A model generated the notes under the pieces. The model ran no database searches. It was not told the DNA's origin and saw only the letters and a list, made by a program, of their open reading frames with translations. A DNA stretch of 64,000 bases from contig JAOUMY010000001.1 of NCBI GenBank assembly GCA_029881255.1, positions 124,001-188,000 on the forward strand, given 5' to 3'. This document shows, piece after piece, positions 8,759-17,512 of this stretch. Each line of letters starts with the position of its first letter. Within the stretch, counting starts at the first letter, position 1. The position numbers and the translations under genes are program-made. Source of the DNA: Gammaproteobacteria bacterium. Lineage in GTDB: Bacteria; Pseudomonadota; Gammaproteobacteria; S012-40.

Positions 8759-10387
8759 TTATTCTGACAGCATCTCCCCCAGTTTTTCGGTCAGCTTCAG
8801 GTTTTCACTATAATCTACTGCACAGTCAATTATGCTTACCGTTCCGTCATTTAATGCCTGCGCGATAGTGGGGAGCAAGTCCTGCGTGCGCTCGATACGA
8901 TAACCTTTTGCACCAAACGACTCGGCATAGGTAACAAAGTCCGGATTACCGAAATCAACATGCGACTTGCGTCCAAACTGTTTCATCTGCTTCCATTCAA
9001 TTAAACCATAGCCATTATCATTCCAGATCAGAATGACGATGTTTAGTTTCAGACGCATGGCGGTTTCAATTTCCTGGGAGTTCATCAGAAAACCCGCATC
9101 ACCAGTTACCGCAACAATATTACGCTGCGGGTATAGCAACTTTGCTGAAATCGCCCCAGGGACGGCGATCCCCATGCTGGCAAAACCGTTGGATATAATA
9201 CAGGTATTGGGTTCGTCGCAGCGATACATACGCGCCATCCACATCTTGTGCGCGCCCACGTCGCAAATGACGATGTCCTCACTTCTCAATGCCGAACGTA
9301 AATCCCAAATTATCTTCTGAGGCTTAACGGGAAAAGAGTCATCATCCTTGTGCAAGTCCATTTCTTTAATCAAGGCCTCGCGCATGGGACGCATCAGGTG
9401 CCCCTGGTGTGGTTTGGCTATCTTTGAAAGACTACTCAGGGATTCGCCAATATCACCAACAATACCAATCTCTGCCTGGTAGTAGGCATCTACTTCGGCG
9501 GGAGAGGTGTCGATATGTACGATGATACGATCTGCGCTTGGGTGCCAAAGTCGTGGGTGGTATTCAACCAGATCGTAGCCGATGCAAATAATCACATCGG
9601 CGCGATCAAAACCGACGCTGACATAATCTTTTGCCTGCAGACCCACACTACCCAGAGCCAGGGGATGACGAAATGGAAATACGCCTTTCGCCATAAAGGT
9701 ATTGGCAACCGGAATGTTCAGGGTCTCGGCGAATTTAACCAGGGGCTCACAGGCATGGGAGCGTATCACCCCATTGCCCGCGAGTATGATGGGATTCCTG
9801 GCGCCGTTTAAAATGTCGGCCACCATCTTTACCCTTTGTTGATTCGGGCCTGGCAGTTGGGTGTATTTGGCGCGCAGTGGCGGCGCATCGGTAGACTGTT
9901 TGGCAATGTTCTCCGGGAACTCGATAAACGTCGCCCCCATCTTTTCAGTCACAGCCACTTTAAACGCCTTGCGCACCACCTCTGGAATCACATCGGCGCT
10001 GACGATCCGGGACGAATACTTGGTGACATGATCGAAAATTCGATCCAAATGTAGAACCTGGTGGGACTCTTTGTGTAGTCGCGTGGTATCGGCCTGACCA
10101 GCAATTGCCACCACTGGCGCGTGATCCATATTCGCATCAGCAACTCCAGTCAACAAATTGGTCGCGCCCGGCCCAAGCGTGGCCAGACAAACACCCGGTT
10201 TACCCGACAGACGCCCGTAAACATCCGCCATAAAGGCCGCGCCTTGCTCATGACGCGTGGTAATAAAGTGTATGGACGACGAGAGCAGGGCATCCATAAC
10301 ATCGAGATTTTCCTCACCAGGAATCCCGAAAATATAGTCAACACCTTCGTTTTCGAGGCAGCGTATAAACAGTTCAGAAGCTTTCAA
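8759..10387 (-). CDS. Acetolactate synthase large subunit-like TPP enzyme
   Basis: 542 residues with the three-domain layout of thiamine-diphosphate enzymes: an N-terminal pyrimidine-binding domain with RHEQGAAFMA (catalytic Glu47) and LGPGATNLLTG, a central domain, and a C-terminal diphosphate-binding domain with GDAGFLMNSQE and WNDNGYG. It likely condenses two pyruvates to acetolactate. No ilvN-like small subunit lies next to it, so it may be a catabolic or stand-alone enzyme rather than the biosynthetic IlvB. The best start is a TTG, because no ATG precedes the conserved KASELF. A related function such as a glyoxylate carboligase-like reaction cannot be excluded. Confidence 0.85.
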   Translation of the reverse strand: MKASELFIRCLENEGVDYIFGIPGEENLDVMDALLSSSIHFITTRHEQGAAFMADVYGRLSGKPGVCLATLGPGATNLLTGVADANMDHAPVVAIAGQADTTRLHKESHQVLHLDRIFDHVTKYSSRIVSADVIPEVVRKAFKVAVTEKMGATFIEFPENIAKQSTDAPPLRAKYTQLPGPNQQRVKMVADILNGARNPIILAGNGVIRSHACEPLVKFAETLNIPVANTFMAKGVFPFRHPLALGSVGLQAKDYVSVGFDRADVIICIGYDLVEYHPRLWHPSADRIIVHIDTSPAEVDAYYQAEIGIVGDIGESLSSLSKIAKPHQGHLMRPMREALIKEMDLHKDDDSFPVKPQKIIWDLRSALRSEDIVICDVGAHKMWMARMYRCDEPNTCIISNGFASMGIAVPGAISAKLLYPQRNIVAVTGDAGFLMNSQEIETAMRLKLNIVILIWNDNGYGLIEWKQMKQFGRKSHVDFGNPDFVTYAESFGAKGYRIERTQDLLPTIAQALNDGTVSIIDCAVDYSENLKLTEKLGEMLSE

Positions 10388-10508
10388 ATTATTGCGCTCT
10401 CAGGCAGTTTCACAAGTTAATTTGATGCTAATCATAAATCATTACAATTGGACCCGATACAGCGAAATGTTTGATATATTATGGGCTTGACGAAAGGGGG
10501 GATTACCT

Positions 10509-10694
10509 ATGCTAAGCAGTCACAGACCTGATATTAATAGCCAATATACCAGCCCGGAAGGGGAGCAAGTCACGGTTATCGGTACTGGAACCAATGGTAT
10601 CGTCGTTGAATTCCAGGATGGGCGCGTACAACTGCTTGCCACTCCCGAGTGGGAAAGCCTGGGTATGCAGCGCGCAAGTGAACAGAAACATTAA
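10509..10694 (+). CDS. Small hypothetical protein, 61 aa
   Basis: 61 residues with a strong ribosome site (GAAAGGGGGG) upstream of ATG and a clear terminator just after its stop, so it is a compact stand-alone gene. The central part (EGEQVTVIGTGTNGIVVEFQDGRVQLL) looks like a small beta-barrel of SH3 or Tudor type. No family could be named. The product has no signal peptide or membrane segment. Confidence 0.7.
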   Translation: MLSSHRPDINSQYTSPEGEQVTVIGTGTNGIVVEFQDGRVQLLATPEWESLGMQRASEQKH

Positions 10695-10714
10695 GCATAA
10701 TTAATCCGCAAAAT

Positions 10715-10743
10715 AAAAAACGCCGGTTTTACCGGCGTTTTTT
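10715..10743 (+). terminator. Rho-independent terminator after the 61-aa gene
   Basis: Six A's, CGCCGGT, a TTT loop, ACCGGCG and six T's form a perfect stem. It lies 20 bases after the stop of the 61-residue gene and ends its transcript before uppP. Its symmetry would also allow termination of minus-strand transcripts. Confidence 0.88.
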
Positions 10744-10825
10744 ATTTTGTACCGCTCAAAAGATTGTCAGATTCTCCGACACGTTCTACACTCCACGAAC
10801 TTCGCGATAAAACGACTAAACTGAT

Positions 10826-11623
10826 ATGGATTTTACACAGATTCTGGTACTTGCTCTGGTACAGGGATTAACGGAATTTCTACCCATTTCGAGTTCCGCC
10901 CACCTGATACTGATACCGGTTGTTGCCGGCTGGCAGGACCAGGGCCTCGCCTTCGATGTTGCGGTTCATGTAGGGACTTTAGGCGCCGTTGTTTTTTATT
11001 TTCGGCAAGAACTTGTCACCCTGAGCGTAGACTGGTCAAGATCTATCGCACAGCGCCAGGCAGTTGGCGATAGCTTGTTAGCGTGGGCAGTCATTATCGC
11101 CACTATCCCGGCCGTAGTCGCTGGATTTCTGTTCAAAGACTATGTAGAAACCGTATTGCGCTCACCGATAATTATTGCCGCTACCACTATCGGTTTTGGT
11201 CTGCTCCTGTTATTTGCCGACAAATTCGGCCGCCGCATCCGCAACGAACACAGCCTTGGCCTTTACGATATTTTAATCATTGGCTTCGCGCAGGCTTTGG
11301 CACTCGTCCCAGGTACTTCACGCTCAGGCATAACCATTACAGCCGGCCTCTTACTGGGAATGACGCGCGAGGCATCTGCCCGCTTTTCCTTTTTGTTGTC
11401 TATTCCCATTATCGCTGGTGGCGGTTTATTGAAAACCAAAGATTTGGTGGAATCCAGCCAGCTAGTCGATTGGGGCTCGATCCTGTTGGGTATCGCGCTT
11501 TCCGGAGGCACCGCATATCTTTGTATTCATTACTTCATGAAATTGCTGGATCGCATCGGTATGGCGCCTTTTGTGGCTTATCGTTTGTTTCTTGGCGCGC
11601 TATTGTTGGTTTTGTTTTTATAG
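10826..11623 (+). CDS. uppP: Undecaprenyl-diphosphatase UppP (BacA family)
   Basis: 265 residues, a polytopic inner-membrane protein of normal length. It has the two family signatures: QGLTEFLPISSSAH at 13-26, with the catalytic Glu17 and His26, and VPGTSRSG in the second half, with the phosphate-binding Arg. It removes a phosphate from undecaprenyl diphosphate to recycle the lipid carrier for peptidoglycan and other surface polymers; overexpression in other bacteria gives bacitracin resistance. It is convergent with cca, with 35 bases between the stops. Confidence 0.96.
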   Translation: MDFTQILVLALVQGLTEFLPISSSAHLILIPVVAGWQDQGLAFDVAVHVGTLGAVVFYFRQELVTLSVDWSRSIAQRQAVGDSLLAWAVIIATIPAVVAGFLFKDYVETVLRSPIIIAATTIGFGLLLLFADKFGRRIRNEHSLGLYDILIIGFAQALALVPGTSRSGITITAGLLLGMTREASARFSFLLSIPIIAGGGLLKTKDLVESSQLVDWGSILLGIALSGGTAYLCIHYFMKLLDRIGMAPFVAYRLFLGALLLVLFL

Positions 11624-11658
11624 ATCTCAAAATTCTCTGTTTAGCCTGGACCAACAAT

Positions 11659-12924
11659 CTAAACATCGCTGATTAAGGGATTTGCCGCCCCATTGTCCCG
11701 CTTAACCATGGCGATTGCCTGGGCACGCGCGCGGCGTATGGCAATACCAATCTCTTTACCGGTCAGGCCTTCTTCCACAAACTGCCGTGTATTCACCTGA
11801 CTGGCTGCCTCGAAACACAGGCGCAGATAATCTGCCTGGGGATAATCCCTGTCTTCATAGCCTGGTCGGCCACGATAGTCGGCAAGACAACTCAACAGGA
11901 ATTGCTCCACTCGCTCCTTGCGCCGAAAGGCATCCATCGACTCAAACAACTCGAGCACAGTCACAGGTTTTAATTCAAACGCGCGCAAGGCAATACCATG
12001 TTTTTGCGCAACCACCAGCGCCATATCGCGATACTGGTTCGGCACATGTAAACGGCGACACAAAGCACGTATCGGTTTCACGCCTCTTGCTTCGTGACCA
12101 TGATGTCTCGGCCATTCCTCCTGTGGCGTTTCGGCCTTACCAAGATCATGTAACAAGGCAGAAAAGCGTACGATAGCGTCATCCGAATGTCTGGCTGCCT
12201 GCTGCAAGACCATCATCGTATGTATACCGGTATCTACTTCAGGATGGAAATCCTTGCGTTGCGGTACGCCAAACAATTTGTCAATTTCCGGCATAATTCT
12301 GTTTAGAGCTCCACACTCCCGCAACACCTCAAAATAACTTGCGGGCGTTTTTTCGTTCAGCGCTTTATGGGTTTCTGTCCACACTCGTTCAGGTACCAAG
12401 TGATCGGCTTCGCCTTCGTCGACAATTTGCCGCATCAACGTCATGGTTTCAGGCGCAACGGTAAAACCCAGGTGATGAAATCGGGCGGCGAATCTGGCCA
12501 CCCGTAAAATACGTAGTGGATCCTCGACAAATGCGGGTGACACATGGCGCAGCAGTTTTTTCTCCAGATCCTGTTGTCCACCGTATGGATCAATAAGCTC
12601 CTGCCTGTCGTTGAACGCCATGGCATTAATCGTCAAGTCGCGGCGAAGTAAATCGTCCTCTAATGTGACGCTGGGATCGGCGTGTACTTCGAAACCGGTA
12701 TAGCCATGACCGGATTTTCGTTCGGTTCGCGCGAGCGCATACTCTTCCCGTGTTTCAGGGTGTAAAAATACAGGAAAATCCTTACCAACTTGGTGGTAGC
12801 CCTGGTCTAACAACTCATCGGCACTTGCACCAACAACCACCCAATCTCGTTCCTTGATCTCAAGACTGAGCAAATAATCTCGCACCGCGCCGCCTACCAG
12901 ATAAACCTGAAAATGTTTATTCAA
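11659..12924 (-). CDS. cca: CCA-adding tRNA nucleotidyltransferase with HD domain
   Basis: 421 residues. The N-terminal nucleotidyltransferase domain has LVGGAVRD and the ERDWVVVG segment that precedes the metal-binding acidic residues. RRDLTINAMAF and EDPLRILRVARFAARF complete the class II CCA-enzyme signatures. A C-terminal HD domain (ALLHDLGK, near residue 255) marks the gammaproteobacterial multifunctional form with phosphatase and phosphodiesterase activities. It adds or repairs the 3' CCA of tRNAs in the cytoplasm. Confidence 0.96.
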   Translation of the reverse strand: MNKHFQVYLVGGAVRDYLLSLEIKERDWVVVGASADELLDQGYHQVGKDFPVFLHPETREEYALARTERKSGHGYTGFEVHADPSVTLEDDLLRRDLTINAMAFNDRQELIDPYGGQQDLEKKLLRHVSPAFVEDPLRILRVARFAARFHHLGFTVAPETMTLMRQIVDEGEADHLVPERVWTETHKALNEKTPASYFEVLRECGALNRIMPEIDKLFGVPQRKDFHPEVDTGIHTMMVLQQAARHSDDAIVRFSALLHDLGKAETPQEEWPRHHGHEARGVKPIRALCRRLHVPNQYRDMALVVAQKHGIALRAFELKPVTVLELFESMDAFRRKERVEQFLLSCLADYRGRPGYEDRDYPQADYLRLCFEAASQVNTRQFVEEGLTGKEIGIAIRRARAQAIAMVKRDNGAANPLISDV

Positions 12925-13121
12925 TATCCGAAATTCCTATAACAAGTCACGTTCCGCTTTTTCAAAAAAAACATAACTTTACTTTCCAAGCGGCCGACAA
13001 AACCGAAACACGCCGGTCTATTTAGTCGTCATAAACATTACCATTCATCATGGAAAGTAAAAGGTTATACTTGCTGGTCCGATATAGAGTATACAACAAG
13101 GCAAGCACTTACTACCGGGCA

Positions 13122-14219
13122 ATGAAAAAGCACATTATTAGAGCCATTTTTATCGTAGTAACAGCGTCGGTTTTGAACAGCTGTGGCTTGGCCTATTATT
13201 TTGAGCAGTCCATCCCAGGGCATTTCAGCCTGATGTTGAAGATGAAGGAAATCGACCTGGTTATCCGCTCAAACGTAAATGAAAACACGAAACAAAAATT
13301 AAAAACCGTCTTAAAAGCCCGCCATTTTGCCAGTACACATTTGTCTTTGCCGGAAAACGAGAGTTACACCTATTACGCTGATATAGACCGCCCTTATGTG
13401 ACCTGGAATGTTGTCGCAAGTCCCAGCTTGTCACTTAAACCCAAAACCTGGTGTTACTTTATCATTGGGTGCGCAGTATATCGCGGTTACTTCAATGAAG
13501 AAGATGCAAAAGCTGAAGCGCAGTCCCTGGTCTTGCAGGGTTACGATGTTCACATAGGGGGAGCAACCGCATATTCAACCCTGGGGTTTTTTATCGATCC
13601 CGTCTTAAGCACTATGATCAAATGGCAGGATTTCCAGCTGGCAGGCATCATATTTCACGAGCTTTCACACCAGGAGCTCTATATTAAAAACGATACCGCG
13701 TTCAACGAAGCCTTTGCCACGTCGGTGGAATTGATTGGAACCACACAATGGATATTGTCTGAACAAGCTCACATGATGAATGAATTCCTGGCCGCGATCT
13801 CACGAGCTGAAGAATTCAGATTGCTCAAAAAATCTGTTCGGGACGAGCTGTCTACGCTGTACGAAAGCAATCAGAACACGGAATTCAAACTGGCCCGGAA
13901 AAAAGAAATTTTTCAAGAAATGCAGAAGGAATACGAACGCCTTAAAACCATATGGGGCAAGCCTTATTATGATTCATGGTTCAACATGCCACTCAATAAT
14001 GCGCGCCTGATTTCAGATGCTGCCTATTGGCAACACGTACCAGCGTTTCTCGCGCTTTATGTTGACTCTAAGCTTGATTGGCGCACATTTTTCGAATCAT
14101 GTAAGACCATTAGCGAATTAAACAAGAAAGAGAGGGAAGCGAGATTTCTGGAATTAGAAGCCAAAGGAGTAGGTCTGAACCAGATACTCGAGATCCTGCG
14201 ACAAAATACGCCTACTTAA
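13122..14219 (+). CDS. Putative lipoprotein aminopeptidase (Zn-dependent)
   Basis: 365 residues from the chosen ATG. That start gives a clean lipoprotein signal: KK, a hydrophobic core, and the lipobox LNSC near residue 21. An earlier in-frame ATG at 13050 would put 24 extra residues in front of the signal. The FHELSHQ motif (HExxH) near residue 190, with an acidic NEAFATSVE segment about 17 residues later, matches the predicted aminopeptidase family COG4324/PF10023. It is probably a membrane-anchored, periplasm-facing zinc peptidase. The substrate is unknown. The 3' end overlaps sspB by 8 bases, convergently. Confidence 0.85.
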   Translation: MKKHIIRAIFIVVTASVLNSCGLAYYFEQSIPGHFSLMLKMKEIDLVIRSNVNENTKQKLKTVLKARHFASTHLSLPENESYTYYADIDRPYVTWNVVASPSLSLKPKTWCYFIIGCAVYRGYFNEEDAKAEAQSLVLQGYDVHIGGATAYSTLGFFIDPVLSTMIKWQDFQLAGIIFHELSHQELYIKNDTAFNEAFATSVELIGTTQWILSEQAHMMNEFLAAISRAEEFRLLKKSVRDELSTLYESNQNTEFKLARKKEIFQEMQKEYERLKTIWGKPYYDSWFNMPLNNARLISDAAYWQHVPAFLALYVDSKLDWRTFFESCKTISELNKKEREARFLELEAKGVGLNQILEILRQNTPT

Positions 14220-14625
14220 CCAATTTAAGTTGAGGTTTACCCGCTTTGCTACCCGAGTCATCCCCATCACCTGGCGGATGATCAGGTGGCGTGGAACTTT
14301 CCGCAAAGACCATCCCCTGTCCATTTTCCCTGGCGTAAATTGCAAGGACAAAATCGATGGGAATTTCGATATAGAAGGGTGTGCCACTAAAGCGCGCAGA
14401 AAACGTCACCCTACTATTCTCTAGCAACAAATCACGCACAGCGAACGGGCTTAGATTAAGGACGATTTTGCCATTTTCGACAAACTGCCGCGGAACATTC
14501 ACCCCTTCGCCGTTAGCGTCCACTATTATGTAGGGCGTCATATGATTGTCGACTATCCATTCGTGTAAACCACGCAACAAATAGGGCCGACTCGACGTCA
14601 TGCTTGTGGCATCGTCGTCACTCAT
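14212..14625 (-). CDS. sspB: ClpXP specificity-enhancing factor SspB
   Basis: 137 residues. The folded domain (about 10-112) contains SRPYLLRGLHEWI and VDANGEGVNVP, as in SspB, which binds ssrA-tagged proteins. A flexible acidic and Gly/Pro-rich linker leads to the C-terminal KPQLKLVK, which matches the ClpX-binding tail (XB motif) of known SspB proteins. It delivers stalled-translation products to ClpXP for degradation. It is the second gene of the sspAB pair, 8 bases after sspA. An internal ATG at residue 9 is an alternative start. Confidence 0.95.
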   Translation of the reverse strand: MSDDDATSMTSSRPYLLRGLHEWIVDNHMTPYIIVDANGEGVNVPRQFVENGKIVLNLSPFAVRDLLLENSRVTFSARFSGTPFYIEIPIDFVLAIYARENGQGMVFAESSTPPDHPPGDGDDSGSKAGKPQLKLVK

Positions 14626-14633
14626 ATTCGGTG

Positions 14634-15254
14634 TTACTTTCTGAGTACCTTTTCTTCTGACGACAGGCTATCGATAAAGCTCTCACGATTAAATACACGT
14701 TCCATATAAGCCGCAATAGCTTTCGAAGGAAGCTCAATTCCGTAGTGATCGAGACGCCAGAGTAACGGCGCGATACTGCAATCAACCAACGAGAACTCGT
14801 CACTCATGAAGTAGGGTTTAGCCTCGAAAACCGGCGAAATCGACATCACACTTTCGCGGAATTCCTTGCGCGCCTTGTCTTTTTTCGCCGCATCGCCAGA
14901 TTCCAAATCAGTAACCAGCGAATACCAATCACGATCAATGCGGTACAACATCATCCGACTTCGGGCACGCGAAACTGGATCAACCGGCATCAGTGGCGGA
15001 TGAGGAAAGCGCTCATCCAAATACTCCATAATGATTTGCGACTGGAATAGTACGAGATCTCTGTCGACTAACGTCGGCGTGGAGTTATATGGATTCAGAT
15101 CGATTAAATCCTCAGGCAGGTTTCCCTCTGTGACCTCTTTCACCTCAAAGGTGACGTTTTTTTCATTCAGCACTATCCTTGCGCGGTGACTGAAAGGGTC
15201 TGTTGCCCCAGAAAACAAGGTCATGACTGATCGCTTACCCGTGGCCAGTGCCAT
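14634..15254 (-). CDS. sspA: Stringent starvation protein A (GST fold)
   Basis: 206 residues from the ATG at 15254, which is preceded by the good SD AGGAG; an upstream in-frame extension of 15 codons has no such site. The N-terminal thioredoxin-like part (MTLFSGATDPFSHRARIVLNEK) and the NPYNSTPTLVDRDLVLFQSQIIMEYLDERFP segment are typical of SspA. The C-terminal helical domain ends in PEEKV-like SSEEKVLRK. SspA binds RNA polymerase and modulates stress and phage gene expression. It lies downstream of the act operon but is separated from it by a terminator. Confidence 0.95.
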   Translation of the reverse strand: MALATGKRSVMTLFSGATDPFSHRARIVLNEKNVTFEVKEVTEGNLPEDLIDLNPYNSTPTLVDRDLVLFQSQIIMEYLDERFPHPPLMPVDPVSRARSRMMLYRIDRDWYSLVTDLESGDAAKKDKARKEFRESVMSISPVFEAKPYFMSDEFSLVDCSIAPLLWRLDHYGIELPSKAIAAYMERVFNRESFIDSLSSEEKVLRK

Positions 15255-15314
15255 TTGTGTCTCCTCAGTGAAAGCGTAACTTGTTGAAGTGTAGCGCAAT
15301 ACGACGATGTAAAT

Positions 15315-15345
15315 AAAAAAGGCGCCTGGATAGAACCCAGGCGCC
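15315..15345 (-). terminator. Rho-independent terminator of the act operon
   Basis: Read on the minus strand, GGCGCCTGG and CCAGGCGCC form a 9-bp GC-rich stem around a short loop, followed by six T's. It lies about 30 bases after the actF stop and before sspA, so it would separate the respiratory operon from sspAB. Confidence 0.88.
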
Positions 15346-15374
15346 CGCGATTATAACATAGTTAAACCTTGTTT

Positions 15375-16409
15375 TTACGCGCTCTTCACCAATCCGAAGC
15401 GATGAAGTGACCAGCGCATCATGAATATCGCAACAGCGGCGATGAGCAGCGTTGCGACGATGTCCAGAGGACCGGTCATCGGGATATGGTAGTGCTCGGG
15501 CGCGGTAGAACCAGAAATCCAGGTATAGCGCTCCAACCAGGTACCAATCACGATGCTGCACGCAATTGCCAGCGTCCAGGTAGGCGTATTACGTGTACGG
15601 GCAAAGATCAATGAAGTAAATGGTATAACAAACTTCATTGCCAGGAAGGTCCACCATACGCCACTCAAACCGTTATCCATCATATTGCGGAAACGTACGA
15701 TTTCTTCTGGAAGGCGGCCGTACCACATAACCAGATATTGAGTGAAGTACAGATACGTCCACAGTATGGTAAACGCTAACATCATCTGCGCCAGGAAGTT
15801 CAAGATGTAATCGGGGACTTCTTCCTTCAACTTGCCAGAACGCTTGACGAAGAATAGGAATATTGCAAAAAACGCGAGGAAAAAGTGAAAATTACTCACG
15901 AAGTGATAAGCGCCATAGCTCGCACTGTGCCAGCTCGGGATTTGAGTCATTTCGAAATCCCAGCCAACCATAGTGGCGTAAAGGACATAACCAAAAGGAA
16001 TCAACAGCGCAACATTCCGAAACCGACGCTGGGCCTCATAACTGGAGTCGATAGTTGCAGCGTGCTGGTATTTGATAAACAGCCCATACAGACCTGCAAT
16101 GATCAGAAAACCAACAATCTGACGAGTCACCAGGAATGAGTAGTTATGCCAACCTGGCAGATGGTGCTCAGGATCGTGAGGTTGACCCATCCACAAAAAG
16201 GTATTGTCCCCATTCACGAGCAAAATAATTAACAGACCAAATGCAACCGGTAATAAGGCTGCAAGAGAAACTGCAAGAAAACGCACTTTGTAACGCCACT
16301 TGGCATTGGCCAGATGTAACAAGGCTGCCAAGGTCACACCATTCAGTGCGATATAGAGAATGAGTAAAAAGTTCGTCGTTAAAACGGACCAGCTACCGAA
16401 GCTTTCCAT
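15375..16409 (-). CDS. actF: Alternative Complex III subunit ActF (NrfD-like membrane protein)
   Basis: 344 residues with about ten hydrophobic helices. It belongs to the NrfD/PsrC superfamily of quinone-interacting membrane subunits and is a shorter paralogue of ActC. The TYLYFTQYLVMWYG and WLERYTWISG segments resemble the conserved W/Y-rich helices of ActC (TYLNLIEFGSTWYG, VERWMIVAPTL). It is the last gene of actA-B1-B2-C-D-E-F, 24 bases after actE, and is followed by a terminator. In the complex it packs beside ActC in the inner membrane and may form a proton path. Confidence 0.88.
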   Translation of the reverse strand: MESFGSWSVLTTNFLLILYIALNGVTLAALLHLANAKWRYKVRFLAVSLAALLPVAFGLLIILLVNGDNTFLWMGQPHDPEHHLPGWHNYSFLVTRQIVGFLIIAGLYGLFIKYQHAATIDSSYEAQRRFRNVALLIPFGYVLYATMVGWDFEMTQIPSWHSASYGAYHFVSNFHFFLAFFAIFLFFVKRSGKLKEEVPDYILNFLAQMMLAFTILWTYLYFTQYLVMWYGRLPEEIVRFRNMMDNGLSGVWWTFLAMKFVIPFTSLIFARTRNTPTWTLAIACSIVIGTWLERYTWISGSTAPEHYHIPMTGPLDIVATLLIAAVAIFMMRWSLHRFGLVKSA

Positions 16410-16433
16410 ATCGTATCCTACCCTACTTTTTGT

Positions 16434-16988
16434 TTATTGCGCGCTGGCAGTGCTACGACCTGCCGCGTCCTTAACCAGTTGGTTCTTGACGTAGTTAACT
16501 ACGTACCAACGCTCCTCTGGAGACAAATCGTTTGAACCACGCTTGTCGTCACGACCAGATGGGGTACCGTAGGCAGGCATGATGGCACTACCAAAGGTAA
16601 TTGTTCCCCAGATCCAGCCTTCGGTCAGAGATTGTTGAACGTATTCACTGGTCAGATCGATTGCACCGATGCGCTCGCTAACAGGCGTCGTTGCCTTGCC
16701 GTCGTAGCCGTGGCATGCGGAACAATAGATACCAAACAGGTCTCGACCCTTCTTTATCGTTGCTTCGGAAACCGGAATTGGACTCTTAAATTTCTCAGCT
16801 TCTTCGCGCGTTTTGACCGTAGTCGGAACACCGGTTACCGGAACAGAACGCTTAGGAAACGCCGCCGGTGGGCCTTCCTGTGGCTTAATGCTCGGCTGGT
16901 TCATCATGTCAGTAGACCAGGGCCAGGCAAAGACTTGTGTGGGCAAAATAATCGCCGCTGAAATGAGTATCAGTTTTCTTATCTTCAT
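16434..16988 (-). CDS. actE: ActE, mono-haem cytochrome c subunit
   Basis: 184 residues. A signal peptide (IRKLILISAAIILPTQVFA) gives periplasmic export. One haem c site, CSACH, lies near residue 92, and IMPAYG supplies the likely axial Met. The family role is to pass electrons from the ActB/ActA core to soluble cytochrome c or an oxidase. The stop overlaps the start of actD's neighbour by a single base (position 16988), typical of translational coupling. No lipobox is obvious, unlike some ActE proteins. Confidence 0.9.
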   Translation of the reverse strand: MKIRKLILISAAIILPTQVFAWPWSTDMMNQPSIKPQEGPPAAFPKRSVPVTGVPTTVKTREEAEKFKSPIPVSEATIKKGRDLFGIYCSACHGYDGKATTPVSERIGAIDLTSEYVQQSLTEGWIWGTITFGSAIMPAYGTPSGRDDKRGSNDLSPEERWYVVNYVKNQLVKDAAGRSTASAQ

Positions 16989-17512
16989 CAGACTTTCTCT
17001 TCCCTTAATTCCACTGCCTTGTTTCCGTTGAAGAACGAACGTGCGCTATCGAGCTGCTTGTCTTCAACCTCGACAATCAAACCAACCTGATCAACCGTCA
17101 ACTTTTCGCTATACAAGGTATCGCGTTTCTTCAACAGACCTGCAAGGAACAGGAAGGTGAAAACAGTCGTCCAGACCCCGAAGAAAATCAGCATTTCGTA
17201 CATCAAAACGAAGTTACTGGGAAAAGGAACTACCGGCTTACCACCCTGTGGCTGCACCAGGAACGAGGCCTGGGCAGACGACAGGAAAAAGAAACCGAAA
17301 GAAACGCCAAACAAGGCACCAATGAATGTAAATTTTTGAACATTCACCGGACGCTGTCCGAGTATCTCATCTATGTCCGGGTGTTCGATAGGCGACATCA
17401 CTGTCAAGTCGTCAACCGTAGAACCTTTTAGCTTTCCGGCTTTGACTTCATTGATACATGCAATTGCGTCATCGAAGCCTTTAAACATTGCCAAAATACG
17501 ATGTGTCGCCAT
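16988..17512 (-). CDS. actD: ActD, DUF3341 membrane subunit
   Basis: 174 residues with a soluble N-terminal part (about 1-75) and two membrane helices (about 80-100 and 120-145), followed by a short soluble tail. The opening THRILAMFKGFDDAIACI matches the DUF3341 family, which is found almost only in Alternative Complex III operons and therefore helps identify the complex. It follows actC directly and overlaps actE by one base. Confidence 0.92.
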   Translation of the reverse strand: MATHRILAMFKGFDDAIACINEVKAGKLKGSTVDDLTVMSPIEHPDIDEILGQRPVNVQKFTFIGALFGVSFGFFFLSSAQASFLVQPQGGKPVVPFPSNFVLMYEMLIFFGVWTTVFTFLFLAGLLKKRDTLYSEKLTVDQVGLIVEVEDKQLDSARSFFNGNKAVELREEKV